DNA of 64,000 bases, taken from positions 992,001 through 1,056,000 of the forward strand of contig NZ_CP165646.1 of assembly GCF_041199995.1 (NCBI RefSeq), given 5' to 3'. The position numbers and the translations under genes are program-made. The notes under the pieces were generated by a model, which saw only the letters and a program-made list of their open reading frames with translations, was not told the origin of the DNA and did not search any database. Positions 28,177-37,481 of the stretch are shown here, one piece after another; position 1 is the first letter of the stretch; every line of letters begins with the position of its first letter. This DNA is from Leptotrichia sp. HSP-342. GTDB lineage: Bacteria; Fusobacteriota; Fusobacteriia; Fusobacteriales; Leptotrichiaceae.

Positions 28177-28205
28177 TTGACACCATTAATGATTAGTAAT
28201 ATAAT
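28177..28205 (+). promoter_or_regulatory. Consensus sigma70 promoter of the citrate-to-2-oxoglutarate operon
   Basis: Perfect TTGACA (28177-28182), 17 bases, perfect TATAAT (28200-28205), 38 bases before the aconitase start. The region immediately upstream (28130-28176) is almost pure A/T and could act as an UP element. A short imperfect dyad (ATTAATGATTAGTAAT) covers the spacer and might be an operator. Confidence 0.85.
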
Positions 28206-28243
28206 GGAAGTATAATTGAAAGTTATGTAAGGAGGGCAATATT

Positions 28244-30223
28244 ATGTCTATAAGTAAAAATTTGAACTCTAATAATATGAGTTTAACGTATAAGATTTTA
28301 GCTAAAAATCTTTTAAAGGGTGAATTGAAAGCCGGAAATGAAATTGCTGTCAGAGTTCATCAGACACTTACACAAGATTCCACGGGAACGATGGCTTATC
28401 TGCAGTTAAATGCTATGGATGTCGATAAAGTTGCAACTGAAATTTCTGTGGCTTATGTTGATCATAATATGCTGCAGTCTAGTTTTGAGAATGCAGATGA
28501 TCATGAGTTTATTAAAACATCAGCTGAAAAGCACAACATAGTTTTTTCAAAACCGGGAAATGGAATTTGTCACAGATTACATTTGGAAAGATTTGGAAAA
28601 CCTGGGAAAATACTGATTGGATCAGATAGCCACACTCCAACTGGAGGAGGACTTGGAATGCTTGCAATTGGAGCTGGGGGACTTGATGTTGCGATTGGAA
28701 TGGCGCGAGGACTATATTATTTAAAAGTTCCGAAAGTTTACAATATTGAGCTAAGAGGGAAATTACAGCCTTGGGTGTCAGCTAAAGATGTTATTTTGTA
28801 TGTCTTGAAACAGCTTACAGTAAAAGGTGGAGTTGGATACGTGATGGAATATACTGGAGATGGGATTAAATCACTATCAGTTGAGGACAGAGCAACAATT
28901 ACAAATATGGGAGCTGAGTTAGGGGCAACAACATCAATTTTTCCAAGCGATGAGTATACAAAAATTTTTTTGGAAAAACAGTCACGGGGAGATGATTTTA
29001 TAGAATTATTGCCTGATGAAAATGCGTTTTATGATGATAAGTTAGTTGTAAATTTGGATGAGCTGGTACCACTTGCAGCTTTTCCTCATAGTCCTGACAA
29101 TGTACATAAAATTCCAAAGGACAAAAAATTAAAAGTCGATCAGATTGCGATTGGTTCATGTACAAATTCATCGTATTCAGATTTTATGAAGCTTGCAGCA
29201 ATTTTAGATGGGAAAAAAGTTCATCCAGATGTGAGTCTTGTATTATCGCCAGGTTCAAGCAATATTATGAAAATGATTTCAGAAAACGGTGCATTGGCAA
29301 AGTTTATAGCAGCTGGAGCAAGATTATTAGAAGCTGCGTGCGGACCTTGTATTGGAATGGGGCAAGCGCCAAAAACGGATGGAATTTCACTTAGAACATT
29401 TAACAGAAATTTTAAGGGAAGATGTGGAACAATGAGTGCTGGAGTATATCTAGTAAGTACAGAAACGGCAGCTGCGTCAGCAATTACGGGATATTTGACT
29501 GATCCTAGAGAATTGGGAGCAGAAATTATTGTAGAAGAGCCTGAAAAATTCGAAATATCAGATAACTATTTTATTTTCCCAAATCCAAATGAAGAAGAAG
29601 CAAAAAGGGAAAGAGAAGCAGTAAAAATCGTAATGGGACCTAACATTAAGCCATTTCCGATTGGAGAAGAGTTAAAAGACAGTATTACACGGAAAGTTAT
29701 CTTAAAGACGGGAGATAATATTACAACAGACGATATTTGTCCATCAAATGCCGCATTACTACCATTCCGTTCAAATATTCCAAAATTATCCGAACATTGC
29801 TTTGAAACAATTATTCCAGATTTTAAGGAAAGAGCTGAAAAAAATAATGGCGGAATAGTTGTTGGAGGAGAAAATTATGGGCAAGGTTCAAGCCGTGAAC
29901 ATGCTGCATTATTGCCGCTTTATCTTGGTATAAAAGCAGTTATTGCAAAATCCTTTGCAAGAATACATAAGGCAAACTTGATAAACAGCGGAATTATACC
30001 ATTAGAATTTGAGAATGTGGAAGATTACGATAAAATTGACGAATACGATGAATTACAGCTGTCGGACATTCTAAATTCATTGGTAAATGGAAGATTTATA
30101 ATAAAAAATATTACTAAAAATACTGAATTTCCTGCAAAATTCAATGGTTCAGAGAGAGAACTTAAAATCTTAAAATTTGGAGGATACTTGAAATTTGCAA
30201 CAAGTGATGAGTTTTTAAGTTAA
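28244..30223 (+). CDS. Aconitate hydratase
   Basis: A 659-residue aconitase that interconverts citrate and isocitrate with a 4Fe-4S cluster. Cluster cysteines are in GSCTNSSY (about 305) and AACGPCIGMG (about 366 and 369). Active-site motifs include GSDSHTPTGGGLGMLAIG (about 126-143), GRCGTMSAG (about 391-399) and, in the C-terminal swivel domain, GGENYGQGSSREHAALLP (about 543-560). It is shorter than the ~890-residue AcnA/IRP1 type and resembles the ~650-residue mitochondrial/Aquifex type. GGAGGG lies before the ATG. First gene of the operon; icd and gltA follow. Confidence 0.94.
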   Translation: MSISKNLNSNNMSLTYKILAKNLLKGELKAGNEIAVRVHQTLTQDSTGTMAYLQLNAMDVDKVATEISVAYVDHNMLQSSFENADDHEFIKTSAEKHNIVFSKPGNGICHRLHLERFGKPGKILIGSDSHTPTGGGLGMLAIGAGGLDVAIGMARGLYYLKVPKVYNIELRGKLQPWVSAKDVILYVLKQLTVKGGVGYVMEYTGDGIKSLSVEDRATITNMGAELGATTSIFPSDEYTKIFLEKQSRGDDFIELLPDENAFYDDKLVVNLDELVPLAAFPHSPDNVHKIPKDKKLKVDQIAIGSCTNSSYSDFMKLAAILDGKKVHPDVSLVLSPGSSNIMKMISENGALAKFIAAGARLLEAACGPCIGMGQAPKTDGISLRTFNRNFKGRCGTMSAGVYLVSTETAAASAITGYLTDPRELGAEIIVEEPEKFEISDNYFIFPNPNEEEAKREREAVKIVMGPNIKPFPIGEELKDSITRKVILKTGDNITTDDICPSNAALLPFRSNIPKLSEHCFETIIPDFKERAEKNNGGIVVGGENYGQGSSREHAALLPLYLGIKAVIAKSFARIHKANLINSGIIPLEFENVEDYDKIDEYDELQLSDILNSLVNGRFIIKNITKNTEFPAKFNGSERELKILKFGGYLKFATSDEFLS

Positions 30224-30346
30224 GATTTTGGCTTTATTGTTCAAAATTAAGTTGGTAAAAACATAGAAATTGAGAAAATTACTTTCAATTTTTGAATTTT
30301 AAAGTTTTAATCGTATAGAAAAATAGAATAGGAAGAGTGATTTTTT

Positions 30347-31348
30347 ATGAAGAAAGTAACATTAATACCTGGAGATGGGATTGGATATGAAATATCTGAA
30401 AGTTTAGTGGAAATTTTTAAGGCTGCTAAAGTTCCAATTGAATTTGAAACTGAAAATGCAGGAGCAGATGTTTATGAGAAAACAGGAGAATTAATACCAA
30501 ACAGCCTTTATAAAAGCGTTGAAAAAAATAAAATTGCTATAAAAGGGCCGATTACTACACCGATTGGGAAAGGGTTTAGAAGTATAAATGTGTATCTTAG
30601 AAAAAAATATGATTTATATACAAATTTTAGACCCTCAAGAAATTTACCGGGAATTAAGACTCGGTATGAAAATATTAATTTAGCAATTTTTAGAGAAAAT
30701 ACTGAAGGAATTTATATTGGTGAGGAAAAGTATGAAAATGATGAAAAGACAAGTGCAATTGCTATAAAACGAATTACAAGGAAAGGAAGCGAACGAATTA
30801 TAAGAAGTGCATTTGAATATGCAAAAAATAACGGACTTTCTAAAGTTACAGTTGTACATAAGGCAAATATACTGAAATTTACAGATGGAATGTTTCTGGA
30901 AATTGCAAGAGAAGTTTCAAAAAGTTATGAAGGAATTGAACTGGAAGAGCTTATTGTTGATAATATGTGTATGCAGCTTGTTACAAATCCAGAAAGATTT
31001 AGAGTAATTGTTACGATGAATTTATATGGAGATATTTTATCGGACTTAGTGGCTGGACTTGTAGGGGGACTGGGAGTTGCCCCGGGAGCAAATATTGGAG
31101 ATGATATAGCTATTTTTGAAGCTGTGCATGGCTCTGCACCGGATATTGCGGGGGAAAATAAGGCAAATCCTTTGGCATTGCTGCTATCTTCATTAGAAAT
31201 GCTAAAATATTTAAAGCTGAATGATTTTGCAGAAAATATAGAAAATGCTATTTTAAAGACATTGGAAGAAGGGTGTAAAACGAAAGATTTGGGTGGAAAT
31301 GCTACAACGACTGAATTTACAAAAAAAATTATTGAAAATTTAGGATAG
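30347..31348 (+). CDS. icd: Isocitrate dehydrogenase, short NAD-type
   Basis: A 333-residue member of the isocitrate/isopropylmalate dehydrogenase family, oxidatively decarboxylating isocitrate to 2-oxoglutarate. Motifs: IPGDGIGYEI (7-16), GPITTPIGKGFRSINVYLRK (about 66-85; the Ser and Arg bind isocitrate), FRENTEGIYIGEE (about 119-131), VHKANILK (catalytic Lys, about 168-175), VDNMCMQLV (catalytic Asp) and LSDLVAGLVGGLGVAPGANIG (metal Asp). The short length and the cofactor region HGSAPDIAGENKANP suggest NAD rather than NADP. It lies 123 bases after aconitase and 9 bases before citrate synthase. Confidence 0.9.
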   Translation: MKKVTLIPGDGIGYEISESLVEIFKAAKVPIEFETENAGADVYEKTGELIPNSLYKSVEKNKIAIKGPITTPIGKGFRSINVYLRKKYDLYTNFRPSRNLPGIKTRYENINLAIFRENTEGIYIGEEKYENDEKTSAIAIKRITRKGSERIIRSAFEYAKNNGLSKVTVVHKANILKFTDGMFLEIAREVSKSYEGIELEELIVDNMCMQLVTNPERFRVIVTMNLYGDILSDLVAGLVGGLGVAPGANIGDDIAIFEAVHGSAPDIAGENKANPLALLLSSLEMLKYLKLNDFAENIENAILKTLEEGCKTKDLGGNATTTEFTKKIIENLG

Positions 31349-31357
31349 GAGGGCATT

Positions 31358-32689
31358 ATGAAAAGTGATTTTATAAATGAGCTCGGCACGTTATTTAATC
31401 TGAATAATTCGATTTCAGACGATATTTATAATAAGCTTGATGTGAAAAGAGGGCTTAGGAATAAAAATGGTACAGGGGTTCTGGTTGGATTAACTAAAAT
31501 TGGTTCAGTTTTAGGGTATTCGGTAAACAAAAAAGGGAAAAAGATTCCAGAAAAAGGGAAGCTTTATTATAGAGGAATTTCGATTGACAAGCTTGTTGAG
31601 CAGTTTGAGGAGGAGAAGACATTTTGCTTTGAAAAAACGATGTTTTTGCTACTTTTTGGAAAAGTTCCTTCTAATTTCGAATTAAAAATGTTTGTAAGCA
31701 CGTTGAAAGAGTATAGGCACTTGCCGGATGAATTTATAGAGGATTTTATCTTGCGAAAACCTAGCACAGATATAATGAATCATCTTCAAAGAGCTGTTTT
31801 ATGCCTGTACACGTTGGATGAAAATCCGGATGACGTGAGTTTATCAAATTTAATAGATCAGTCTTTAAATTTAATTGCAAAATTTCCAAGTTTATTAGTA
31901 TACTGTTATCAGGCATGCAATTATAAGCATTTTAAAAAGAGTTTGATAATTCATAATCCAATGGAGGAATACAGCATTGCTGAAAATATTCTTCATATGC
32001 TTAGAAACGACAGCAAATTTACAAAACTGGAATCTGAAATACTGGACTTAATTTTAGTTATACATGCAGAACACGGTGGTGGAAACAATTCAACATTCAC
32101 TTCGCACGTAATTTCTTCCACAAGGACAGATACCTATTCTTCAATTTCTGCTTCAATTGGTTCGTTAAAAGGGCCTATGCATGGTGGAGCAAATTCGATG
32201 GTTACAAAAATGATAAAGGATATGAAAAAAAATTCCAATCCTTATGATGAAATAAAATTGAAAGAATATTTAAAAAAAATATTTGAAAAAAAAGTATTTG
32301 ATAAGACAGGACGAATTTATGGAATGGGACATGCAGTTTATACAGTTTCAGATCCACGTGCTGAAATTTTGAAAAAAAAGGCTTACGAACTGGCAAAGGA
32401 AAAAGATGCGCTTGAAGAATTTCAACTTTTTTCAAATGTTGAAAAATTTACGAAAGAAATAGGAAAAGAATTAAAAGGCAAAGATTTTGAAATTTGTGCA
32501 AATGTTGATTTGTATTCAGGATTTGTGTACAAACTTCTGAATATTCCACAGAATATATTTACACCATTATTTGCGTTGTCGAGAATAGCGAGCTGGAATG
32601 CACACAGGATGGAGCAGATTCTTGTTGATAAAAAATTAATTCGTCCAGCATATAAAGCAATTGATGAAGATGGAAATATATTTTTATAA
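31358..32689 (+). CDS. gltA: Citrate synthase
   Basis: A 443-residue citrate synthase, condensing oxaloacetate and acetyl-CoA. Catalytic residues are visible: His in HAEHGGGNNSTF (about 231-242), His in GPMHGGANSMV (about 268-278) and, after GMGHAVYTVSDPRAE (about 325-339; here His and Arg), the catalytic Asp in ANVDLYSGFVY (about 382-392). The N-terminal GKLYYRGISIDKLVEQF is typical. AGGAGG lies 6 bases before the ATG. Last gene of the operon, followed by a terminator. With the two genes before it, it completes the path from oxaloacetate and acetyl-CoA to 2-oxoglutarate, most likely to feed glutamate synthesis. Confidence 0.95.
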   Translation: MKSDFINELGTLFNLNNSISDDIYNKLDVKRGLRNKNGTGVLVGLTKIGSVLGYSVNKKGKKIPEKGKLYYRGISIDKLVEQFEEEKTFCFEKTMFLLLFGKVPSNFELKMFVSTLKEYRHLPDEFIEDFILRKPSTDIMNHLQRAVLCLYTLDENPDDVSLSNLIDQSLNLIAKFPSLLVYCYQACNYKHFKKSLIIHNPMEEYSIAENILHMLRNDSKFTKLESEILDLILVIHAEHGGGNNSTFTSHVISSTRTDTYSSISASIGSLKGPMHGGANSMVTKMIKDMKKNSNPYDEIKLKEYLKKIFEKKVFDKTGRIYGMGHAVYTVSDPRAEILKKKAYELAKEKDALEEFQLFSNVEKFTKEIGKELKGKDFEICANVDLYSGFVYKLLNIPQNIFTPLFALSRIASWNAHRMEQILVDKKLIRPAYKAIDEDGNIFL

Positions 32690-32698
32690 TTTTTTTGG

Positions 32699-32738
32699 AA
32701 CAGGGAGAAAATTTTATTCTCCTTGTTTTTTTTATCTA
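32699..32738 (+). terminator. Terminator after the gltA operon
   Basis: ACAGGGAGAA pairs with TTCTCCTTG (9 bp with one G-U pair, 32701-32709 with 32717-32725) and runs into eight T. Confidence 0.85.
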
Positions 32739-32807
32739 TTTTTTCATTGTCATTTTGCAATTTATGAGATATAATAAAATTGATGTTTCTTGAAAGGAGT
32801 TACACCA

Positions 32808-33512
32808 GTGAGTAAATATAAGGAAGTTTACAATGATATAAAGGAAAAGATTACAAATGGGACATTTAAGGCAAGAGAATTTTTAAAAAGCGAATCTGAA
32901 CTTGCACGAAAATATTCATATTCAAAAGATACGATAAGAAAAGCCTTGTCAATGCTTGAACTGGATGGATATATTCAGAAAATCAAAGGAAAAAATTCGA
33001 TGGTTCTTGAGAATGGAAGATTTAAAAATAGCCTGTCAAATTTACGTACTTCAAAGGAACTAAATCAAATTGAAAATATTAATATAAAAACCAATCTCAT
33101 TGATTTGAGACTTATTCAGGGAGACTCTGAACTTATGAGAATTTTTGAAGTATCTGAAGAAGCTTTGTTTTATAGGGTTTTACGTACAAGAGTTTTGGAT
33201 GGGGAAGCACTCGAATATGAAAAGACTTATTTTGATAAGCGAATCGTACCATTTTTAGATAAAAAAATTGTAGAAAGTTCAATTTACGATTATCTTGAAA
33301 AAAAATTACATCTAAAAATATCCCATTCACGACGAGATATAAAATTTAGATATGCTACTGAAGATGAAAAAAAATATATGGATTTAAAAGACTTTAATCT
33401 AGTTGTTGTGATTGAAAGCCATACTTATCTGTCTAATGGAACATTGTTTCAGTATGGCGTAAATTTATATAGGCCAGATAAATTCGTTTTTTCAACAGTG
33501 GCAAAAAGATAG
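32808..33512 (+). CDS. GntR-family regulator with UTRA domain (TreR-like)
   Basis: A 234-residue transcription factor: N-terminal winged helix (about 1-70; KSESELARKYSYSKDTIRKA, ELDGYIQKIKGKNS) and C-terminal UTRA ligand domain (about 85-230; FYRVLRTRVLDGEALEYEKTYF split over two strands, SHTYLSNGTLFQYGVNLYRPDKFVF at the end). It is most like TreR-type trehalose-operon repressors, which bind a sugar phosphate, but no sugar operon is beside it here. Start is GTG 32808, 8 bases after AAAGGAG; the TTG at 32790 overlaps that site. A two-component regulator gene starts only 15 bases after its stop, so they likely share a transcript. Confidence 0.85.
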   Translation: MSKYKEVYNDIKEKITNGTFKAREFLKSESELARKYSYSKDTIRKALSMLELDGYIQKIKGKNSMVLENGRFKNSLSNLRTSKELNQIENINIKTNLIDLRLIQGDSELMRIFEVSEEALFYRVLRTRVLDGEALEYEKTYFDKRIVPFLDKKIVESSIYDYLEKKLHLKISHSRRDIKFRYATEDEKKYMDLKDFNLVVVIESHTYLSNGTLFQYGVNLYRPDKFVFSTVAKR

Positions 33513-33527
33513 GCAAGGTGAAAATTT

Positions 33528-34211
33528 GTGAGAATTTTAGTAATTGAAGATGAAAAGAATCTGAATGATATAATTGTAAAAAAGCTAGTATTGGAAAAAT
33601 ATTGTGTGGATAGCTGTTTTAATGGAAATGATGCGCTGGACTATATTTTTTCTGTTGAATATGATGTTATTGTTTCTGATATTATGCTTCCTGGGATAGA
33701 TGGATTTGAAATTTTAAGAAGAATAAGGGAGAAAGAAATAAAAACACCTGTTTTATTATTGACTGCAAGAGATGGAATAGAGGACAGGGTAAAGGGGCTT
33801 GACTATGGAGCTGACGATTATTTAGTAAAACCATTTGCTTTTGATGAACTGATGGCAAGAATAAGAGTGCTTTTAAGAAGAAATCCGTTAAGCAGTAATT
33901 CAAATGCAAGTAATATATTCTCAATTGCAAATTTAACAGTTAATTGCAACTCTCACGATGTTTTTCGAGATAAAACGCCGATAAAGCTGTCAACTAGGGA
34001 ATTTACAATTTTGGAATATATGATTAGAAATAAAGAGCGTGTGCTTTCAAGAGAACAAATTGAGCAGCATATATGGAATTATGACTATGAAGGCGGTACA
34101 AACGTGATAGATGTCTATATCAGATATTTAAGAAGAAAAATTGACAAGGATTTTGAACCTAAATTAATTCATACAATTCGTGGAGTCGGCTATGTGTTAA
34201 AGGCTGAATAG
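33528..34211 (+). CDS. OmpR-family response regulator
   Basis: A 227-residue regulator: receiver domain (1-118) with IEDEKN, phospho-acceptor Asp51 in VSDIMLPGIDG, Thr in LLLTARDG and Lys in LVKPFAFDEL; then a winged-helix DNA-binding domain (about 130-226; IKLSTREFTILEYMIRNKE, VIDVYIRYLRRKID, HTIRGVGYVL). It is of the CusR/CopR or ArlR-like type. Start is GTG 33528. Its kinase follows after 37 bases. Lying directly behind the GntR-type regulator is unusual; see the PepSY genes downstream for a possible target. Confidence 0.93.
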   Translation: MRILVIEDEKNLNDIIVKKLVLEKYCVDSCFNGNDALDYIFSVEYDVIVSDIMLPGIDGFEILRRIREKEIKTPVLLLTARDGIEDRVKGLDYGADDYLVKPFAFDELMARIRVLLRRNPLSSNSNASNIFSIANLTVNCNSHDVFRDKTPIKLSTREFTILEYMIRNKERVLSREQIEQHIWNYDYEGGTNVIDVYIRYLRRKIDKDFEPKLIHTIRGVGYVLKAE

Positions 34212-34248
34212 GTTTTAAATCTTAAATAAAAAGGAATAAAAATAAACA

Positions 34249-35604
34249 ATGAAAAGATTTTTTAATAACAGTTCAATAAAGTTAAAAATTGGTTTATGGT
34301 ACATGGGAATTATGATTTTGCTTGTCTTTTCATCACTGGCTATAGTTTTTTATATCAGTGAAAATATTATCCATTCAAGTGTACGAACTTATCTAAAAGA
34401 TGTAGTAATTCATAGGCTTGACTATTTGACTATAAAAAATGGAGAAATTATAATTGACAGCAACTTTGATACAATGATTCAGAATGTGGAAATTGCCATT
34501 TATGACAAGGATTTTAAATTCCTTTATGGAAATTCACCAAATGGATTTGAGATGGATAATAGAAAGTCAAAGGATGATAAAATTATGATTATTAGAAGCA
34601 ATAATCAGAAATGGTATGTCTATAACAAGACAATTGAACTTGGAAATTATGGAAAAGTATGGATTCGAGGAGTAATGCCTAATATTGGACAATCAAGTGC
34701 CATTGAAACAGTTATTCAGATTTCCTTTGTAATTTTGCCATTTTTCCTTATACTTTCAGCAATTGGAGGCTACATTATTACAAAAAATGCCTTTACGCCA
34801 ATTGAAAAGATTAGAAGAATTGCAGAAAAAATCAACGAAGGAAATGACTTGTCACAGCGAATAAATCTTGGAAAAGGCGATGATGAGCTTCACACACTTG
34901 CAAATACTTTTGATGTAATGTTCGATAGGCTTCAGACATCTTTTGAAAATGAAATTCAGTTTACTTCGGATGTTTCGCATGAATTAAGAACACCGATTAC
35001 AGTAATTTTGACACAGGCGGAGTACGGGAAAGACTCGATAAGTTCAGTCGAAGATGCACAAAAATCCTTTGGAATTATTGAAAAAGAAGGGCAAAAAATG
35101 TCAAAACTAGTCTCGCAATTACTAACTTTAGCTAGAATGGAACGAGGAAGACAAAAACTGAATATCGAAAACATCAATTTAAGTGAATTGCTAGAAATGA
35201 TTATTGAAACTCAGACTTTAAGTGCAAATACTAAAAATATAAAATTTGTTACAAATATAATGCCTGAAATTTATGCAAGTATTGATGAAATGATGATTAT
35301 GCGAGTTTTTACAAATCTAATTTCAAATGCAATTTCGTATGGAAAACAGAATGGAACAGTTACAGTTGAATTATTTCTTCAAGAAAATAGGATTGTCAGT
35401 AAAATTTCAGATGATGGAATAGGCATTTCGGAAGACAAGCTGGATAAGATATGGCTAAGATTTTATCAAGTAGATCCGTCTAAAAATGGTGATAATTCAG
35501 GACTCGGGCTTTCAATGGTAAAAAAAATTATAGAACTACATAAAGGAGAGATTTTTGTGGAAAGCGAACTTGGGAAAGGGACAACTTTTACAATAATTTT
35601 ATAA
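34249..35604 (+). CDS. Sensor histidine kinase
   Basis: A 451-residue kinase with two membrane helices (about 16-38 and 154-178) around a periplasmic sensor of about 115 residues. A HAMP domain follows (179-232; TPIEKIRRIAEKINEGNDLSQ), then a HisKA domain with phospho-acceptor His244 in SDVSHELRTPI and an ATPase domain with the N box (NLISNAISYG), DDGIGISEDKL and NSGLGLSMVKKII. The layout is that of CusS/ArlS-type kinases. It pairs with the response regulator in front. Signal unknown; the PepSY proteins encoded downstream suggest an envelope or protease-linked stress. Confidence 0.92.
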   Translation: MKRFFNNSSIKLKIGLWYMGIMILLVFSSLAIVFYISENIIHSSVRTYLKDVVIHRLDYLTIKNGEIIIDSNFDTMIQNVEIAIYDKDFKFLYGNSPNGFEMDNRKSKDDKIMIIRSNNQKWYVYNKTIELGNYGKVWIRGVMPNIGQSSAIETVIQISFVILPFFLILSAIGGYIITKNAFTPIEKIRRIAEKINEGNDLSQRINLGKGDDELHTLANTFDVMFDRLQTSFENEIQFTSDVSHELRTPITVILTQAEYGKDSISSVEDAQKSFGIIEKEGQKMSKLVSQLLTLARMERGRQKLNIENINLSELLEMIIETQTLSANTKNIKFVTNIMPEIYASIDEMMIMRVFTNLISNAISYGKQNGTVTVELFLQENRIVSKISDDGIGISEDKLDKIWLRFYQVDPSKNGDNSGLGLSMVKKIIELHKGEIFVESELGKGTTFTIIL

Positions 35605-35950
35605 AATCTGAAAAAATCAAAAAATTTTTTACACTCTAAAATAGTGATAAATAGCGGATAATATACAAAATTGAAAAAAATTTTTTAAAAAATGTAAAAA
35701 AATTAAAAGTTCTCATTTTTCTTTAATGTTTATATGGTACTATTATCTTGTCAGGAGGAGATGATATAATAGTTCAATTTTAGAACAAATTACTCGAGTA
35801 AAAAATAATCAGTAAATTGCTGTGAAAAAATGAAGAAATTAGTTAGTTATCAATTCAGAAAGGGAAGGAGGGAATTTATCAGGTAATTGTATATTGAAGA
35901 AAAAAGAGAAATAAATATTAGACAGAATTAGAAAGAAGGGGATGAAAGCG
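35605..35950 (+). other. Intergenic region before the PepSY genes
   Basis: About 345 bases without a credible gene. It contains TATAAT at 35765 without a good -35 box, a purine-rich AGGAGGAG at 35754, and no clear terminator after the kinase gene. A binding site for the neighbouring response regulator would be expected here, but I see no clear repeated motif. Confidence 0.35.
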
Positions 35951-36238
35951 ATGATGAAAAACAAATTACTAATATCAATGTTATCTGGAGTTTTAATTAT
36001 CAATATAATGAGTTTTTCAGCTATGAAGGATCGTAAAAAAGTACCAGCGGTAAAAGCGAAACAAATAGCTCTAGCTAGAATCCCCGGAGCAACATTTGCA
36101 AACGTTCTTGAATTTGATTCAAAAGGCAGTAAATCTTATAAAGGACAAATTAATTACAGAAATACTGTCTACAATTTTGAAATAGACGTCTATACTGGAA
36201 AGATTATTAATTGGAGTGAAGAAAAAAGTAATAGATAA
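35951..36238 (+). CDS. PepSY-domain exported protein 1
   Basis: A 95-residue exported protein: signal peptide (about 1-25, ending SFSA) and a single PepSY-like domain (about 32-92): VKAKQIALARIPGATFANVL, a YKGQINYRNTVYNFEIDVYT strand pair, then GKIINWSEE. PepSY domains often inhibit proteases or occur in periplasmic regulators. Start chosen at ATG 35951 because the ribosome binding site AAGGGG ends directly at the earlier ATG 35942. The next gene encodes a second PepSY protein and begins 28 bases later; both follow the two-component genes. Confidence 0.78.
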   Translation: MMKNKLLISMLSGVLIINIMSFSAMKDRKKVPAVKAKQIALARIPGATFANVLEFDSKGSKSYKGQINYRNTVYNFEIDVYTGKIINWSEEKSNR

Positions 36239-36266
36239 AAATAAAAAAGAGTTTATGGAGAAAAAT

Positions 36267-36623
36267 ATGATAAATAAAAAAATAATAAAAAAAGGGAATT
36301 TAAATTATACAATTACACTGATGGTTTTCCTGCTTTCTGTCAATCTTTTGGCAAAAGGAAGCACTGATTATGTTAAAAAGGAGAAATTAGTTCCGATGGT
36401 AAACATAAAAACATCCAATGGACAGATAACGCCAAGCAGGGCAAAGGAAATCGCATTGGGACACGTTGGAGTCTCAGAAGGTTCAGCTAATTTTAAAAAA
36501 ATAAAATTAGATAATAAAAATGGAAGACCTGCCTATGAAATAGAGTTTATTGCAAACAGTTCCAGATATGAATTTACTATTGACGCTGTAAATGGCTCAA
36601 TTATAAAATTTGAAAAGAGATAA
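36267..36623 (+). CDS. PepSY-domain exported protein 2
   Basis: A 118-residue exported protein with a signal peptide (about 12-33, ending NLLAKG) and a PepSY domain (about 52-117): SRAKEIALGHVGVSEGSANF, then GRPAYEIEFIANSSRYEFTI and DAVNGSIIKFEKR. Start chosen at ATG 36267, 6 bases after GGAG; ATGs further upstream lack a binding site and overlap the previous gene. Together with its neighbour it forms a pair of small periplasmic PepSY proteins, a common output of two-component systems in Gram-positive and fusobacterial genomes (inference). Closed by a terminator. Confidence 0.78.
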   Translation: MINKKIIKKGNLNYTITLMVFLLSVNLLAKGSTDYVKKEKLVPMVNIKTSNGQITPSRAKEIALGHVGVSEGSANFKKIKLDNKNGRPAYEIEFIANSSRYEFTIDAVNGSIIKFEKR

Positions 36624-36632
36624 AATAAAAAT

Positions 36633-36676
36633 AAAGACTATATGGAAAATGAATAATATCTATATAGTCTTTTTAT
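36633..36676 (+). terminator. Terminator after the PepSY genes
   Basis: An 11-bp stem AAAGACTATAT (36633-36643) with ATATAGTCTTT (36662-36672), followed by T residues. Confidence 0.8.
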
Positions 36677-36900
36677 AATATTTAAATTTTATGGTGTTTT
36701 ATACTATTTCCCATTTAAATAGCAAAAATCAGGGAATTCATGAAATTAAATTTTTACAAGATTATATTATTATATAATCTATGGAGCTATTAAAATATCT
36801 TTTAATTAAATTCAATCATTAAGTATCCATCTTAAGAACTTTTATAATTTAATTTATAAGTATTATGATTAATAATAGTTTTTCTATTTTTTTATTCAAT

Positions 36901-37340
36901 TTTTTTGTAACGTAAGGGCATCAAACGCCATGCCCTTACAACCCCGCTTACGCAAAACTTTCTTATAAAGAAAAAATAAAACTCGCTTCGTAAAACTACG
37001 CTCAAACAGTTATTTTTCCTTTAACGAAATTTTGCTTATTTAATATTTTCTAAATACAAAAGCCTAGAATTTAAATATAATAATCTCTATAATTTAGTAT
37101 AGAATGTCGTGATTTTTTTGGAATGAAAACGGTTGTCTGAGCGTTAGCGAGTTTCTTTTTATTTCAAAAAAATGCTTAGACGAGCCAGGGTTGCAAGGGA
37201 AATGGCGACTGATTTCCCTTGCCTTATAAAAAGAAAAAACATAAGATTATGAAAAAATATTTATTAATAATAAGCAGTTTTTTAAAATCTAAATAAAATC
37301 CTTTATATGGATACTTAAAAATTAATTATATGATTTAATT
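36901..37340. repeat. Dispersed structured intergenic repeat, copy B (short form)
   Basis: About 440 bases matching copy A (5244-6040) block by block without its extra inserts. It has the left hairpin (GTAAGGGCAT 36912-36921 with ATGCCCTTAC 36930-36939), the inner arms AAACTCGCT (36979-36987) with AGCGAGTTT (37146-37154) and ACGCTCA (36998-37004) with TGAGCGT (37138-37144), the block AATGCTTAGACGAGCCAGGG (37171-37190) and the right hairpin (GCAAGGGAAAT 37193-37203 with ATTTCCCTTGC 37212-37222). The 220 bases before it and 140 after it hold nothing I can support. Confidence 0.8.
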
Positions 37341-37481
37341 ACTACTTTTTAATGGTATTTAGTATTAAACAATAAAGCAGAGTTATTATAAGTTTTTTTT
37401 TCAAGGTTAAATAGTTTATCAGTTAAATAAAAGATAATTTTTTTGAAAAGAGCTTCATATTAATCTTATTCTAGCTGTAAA

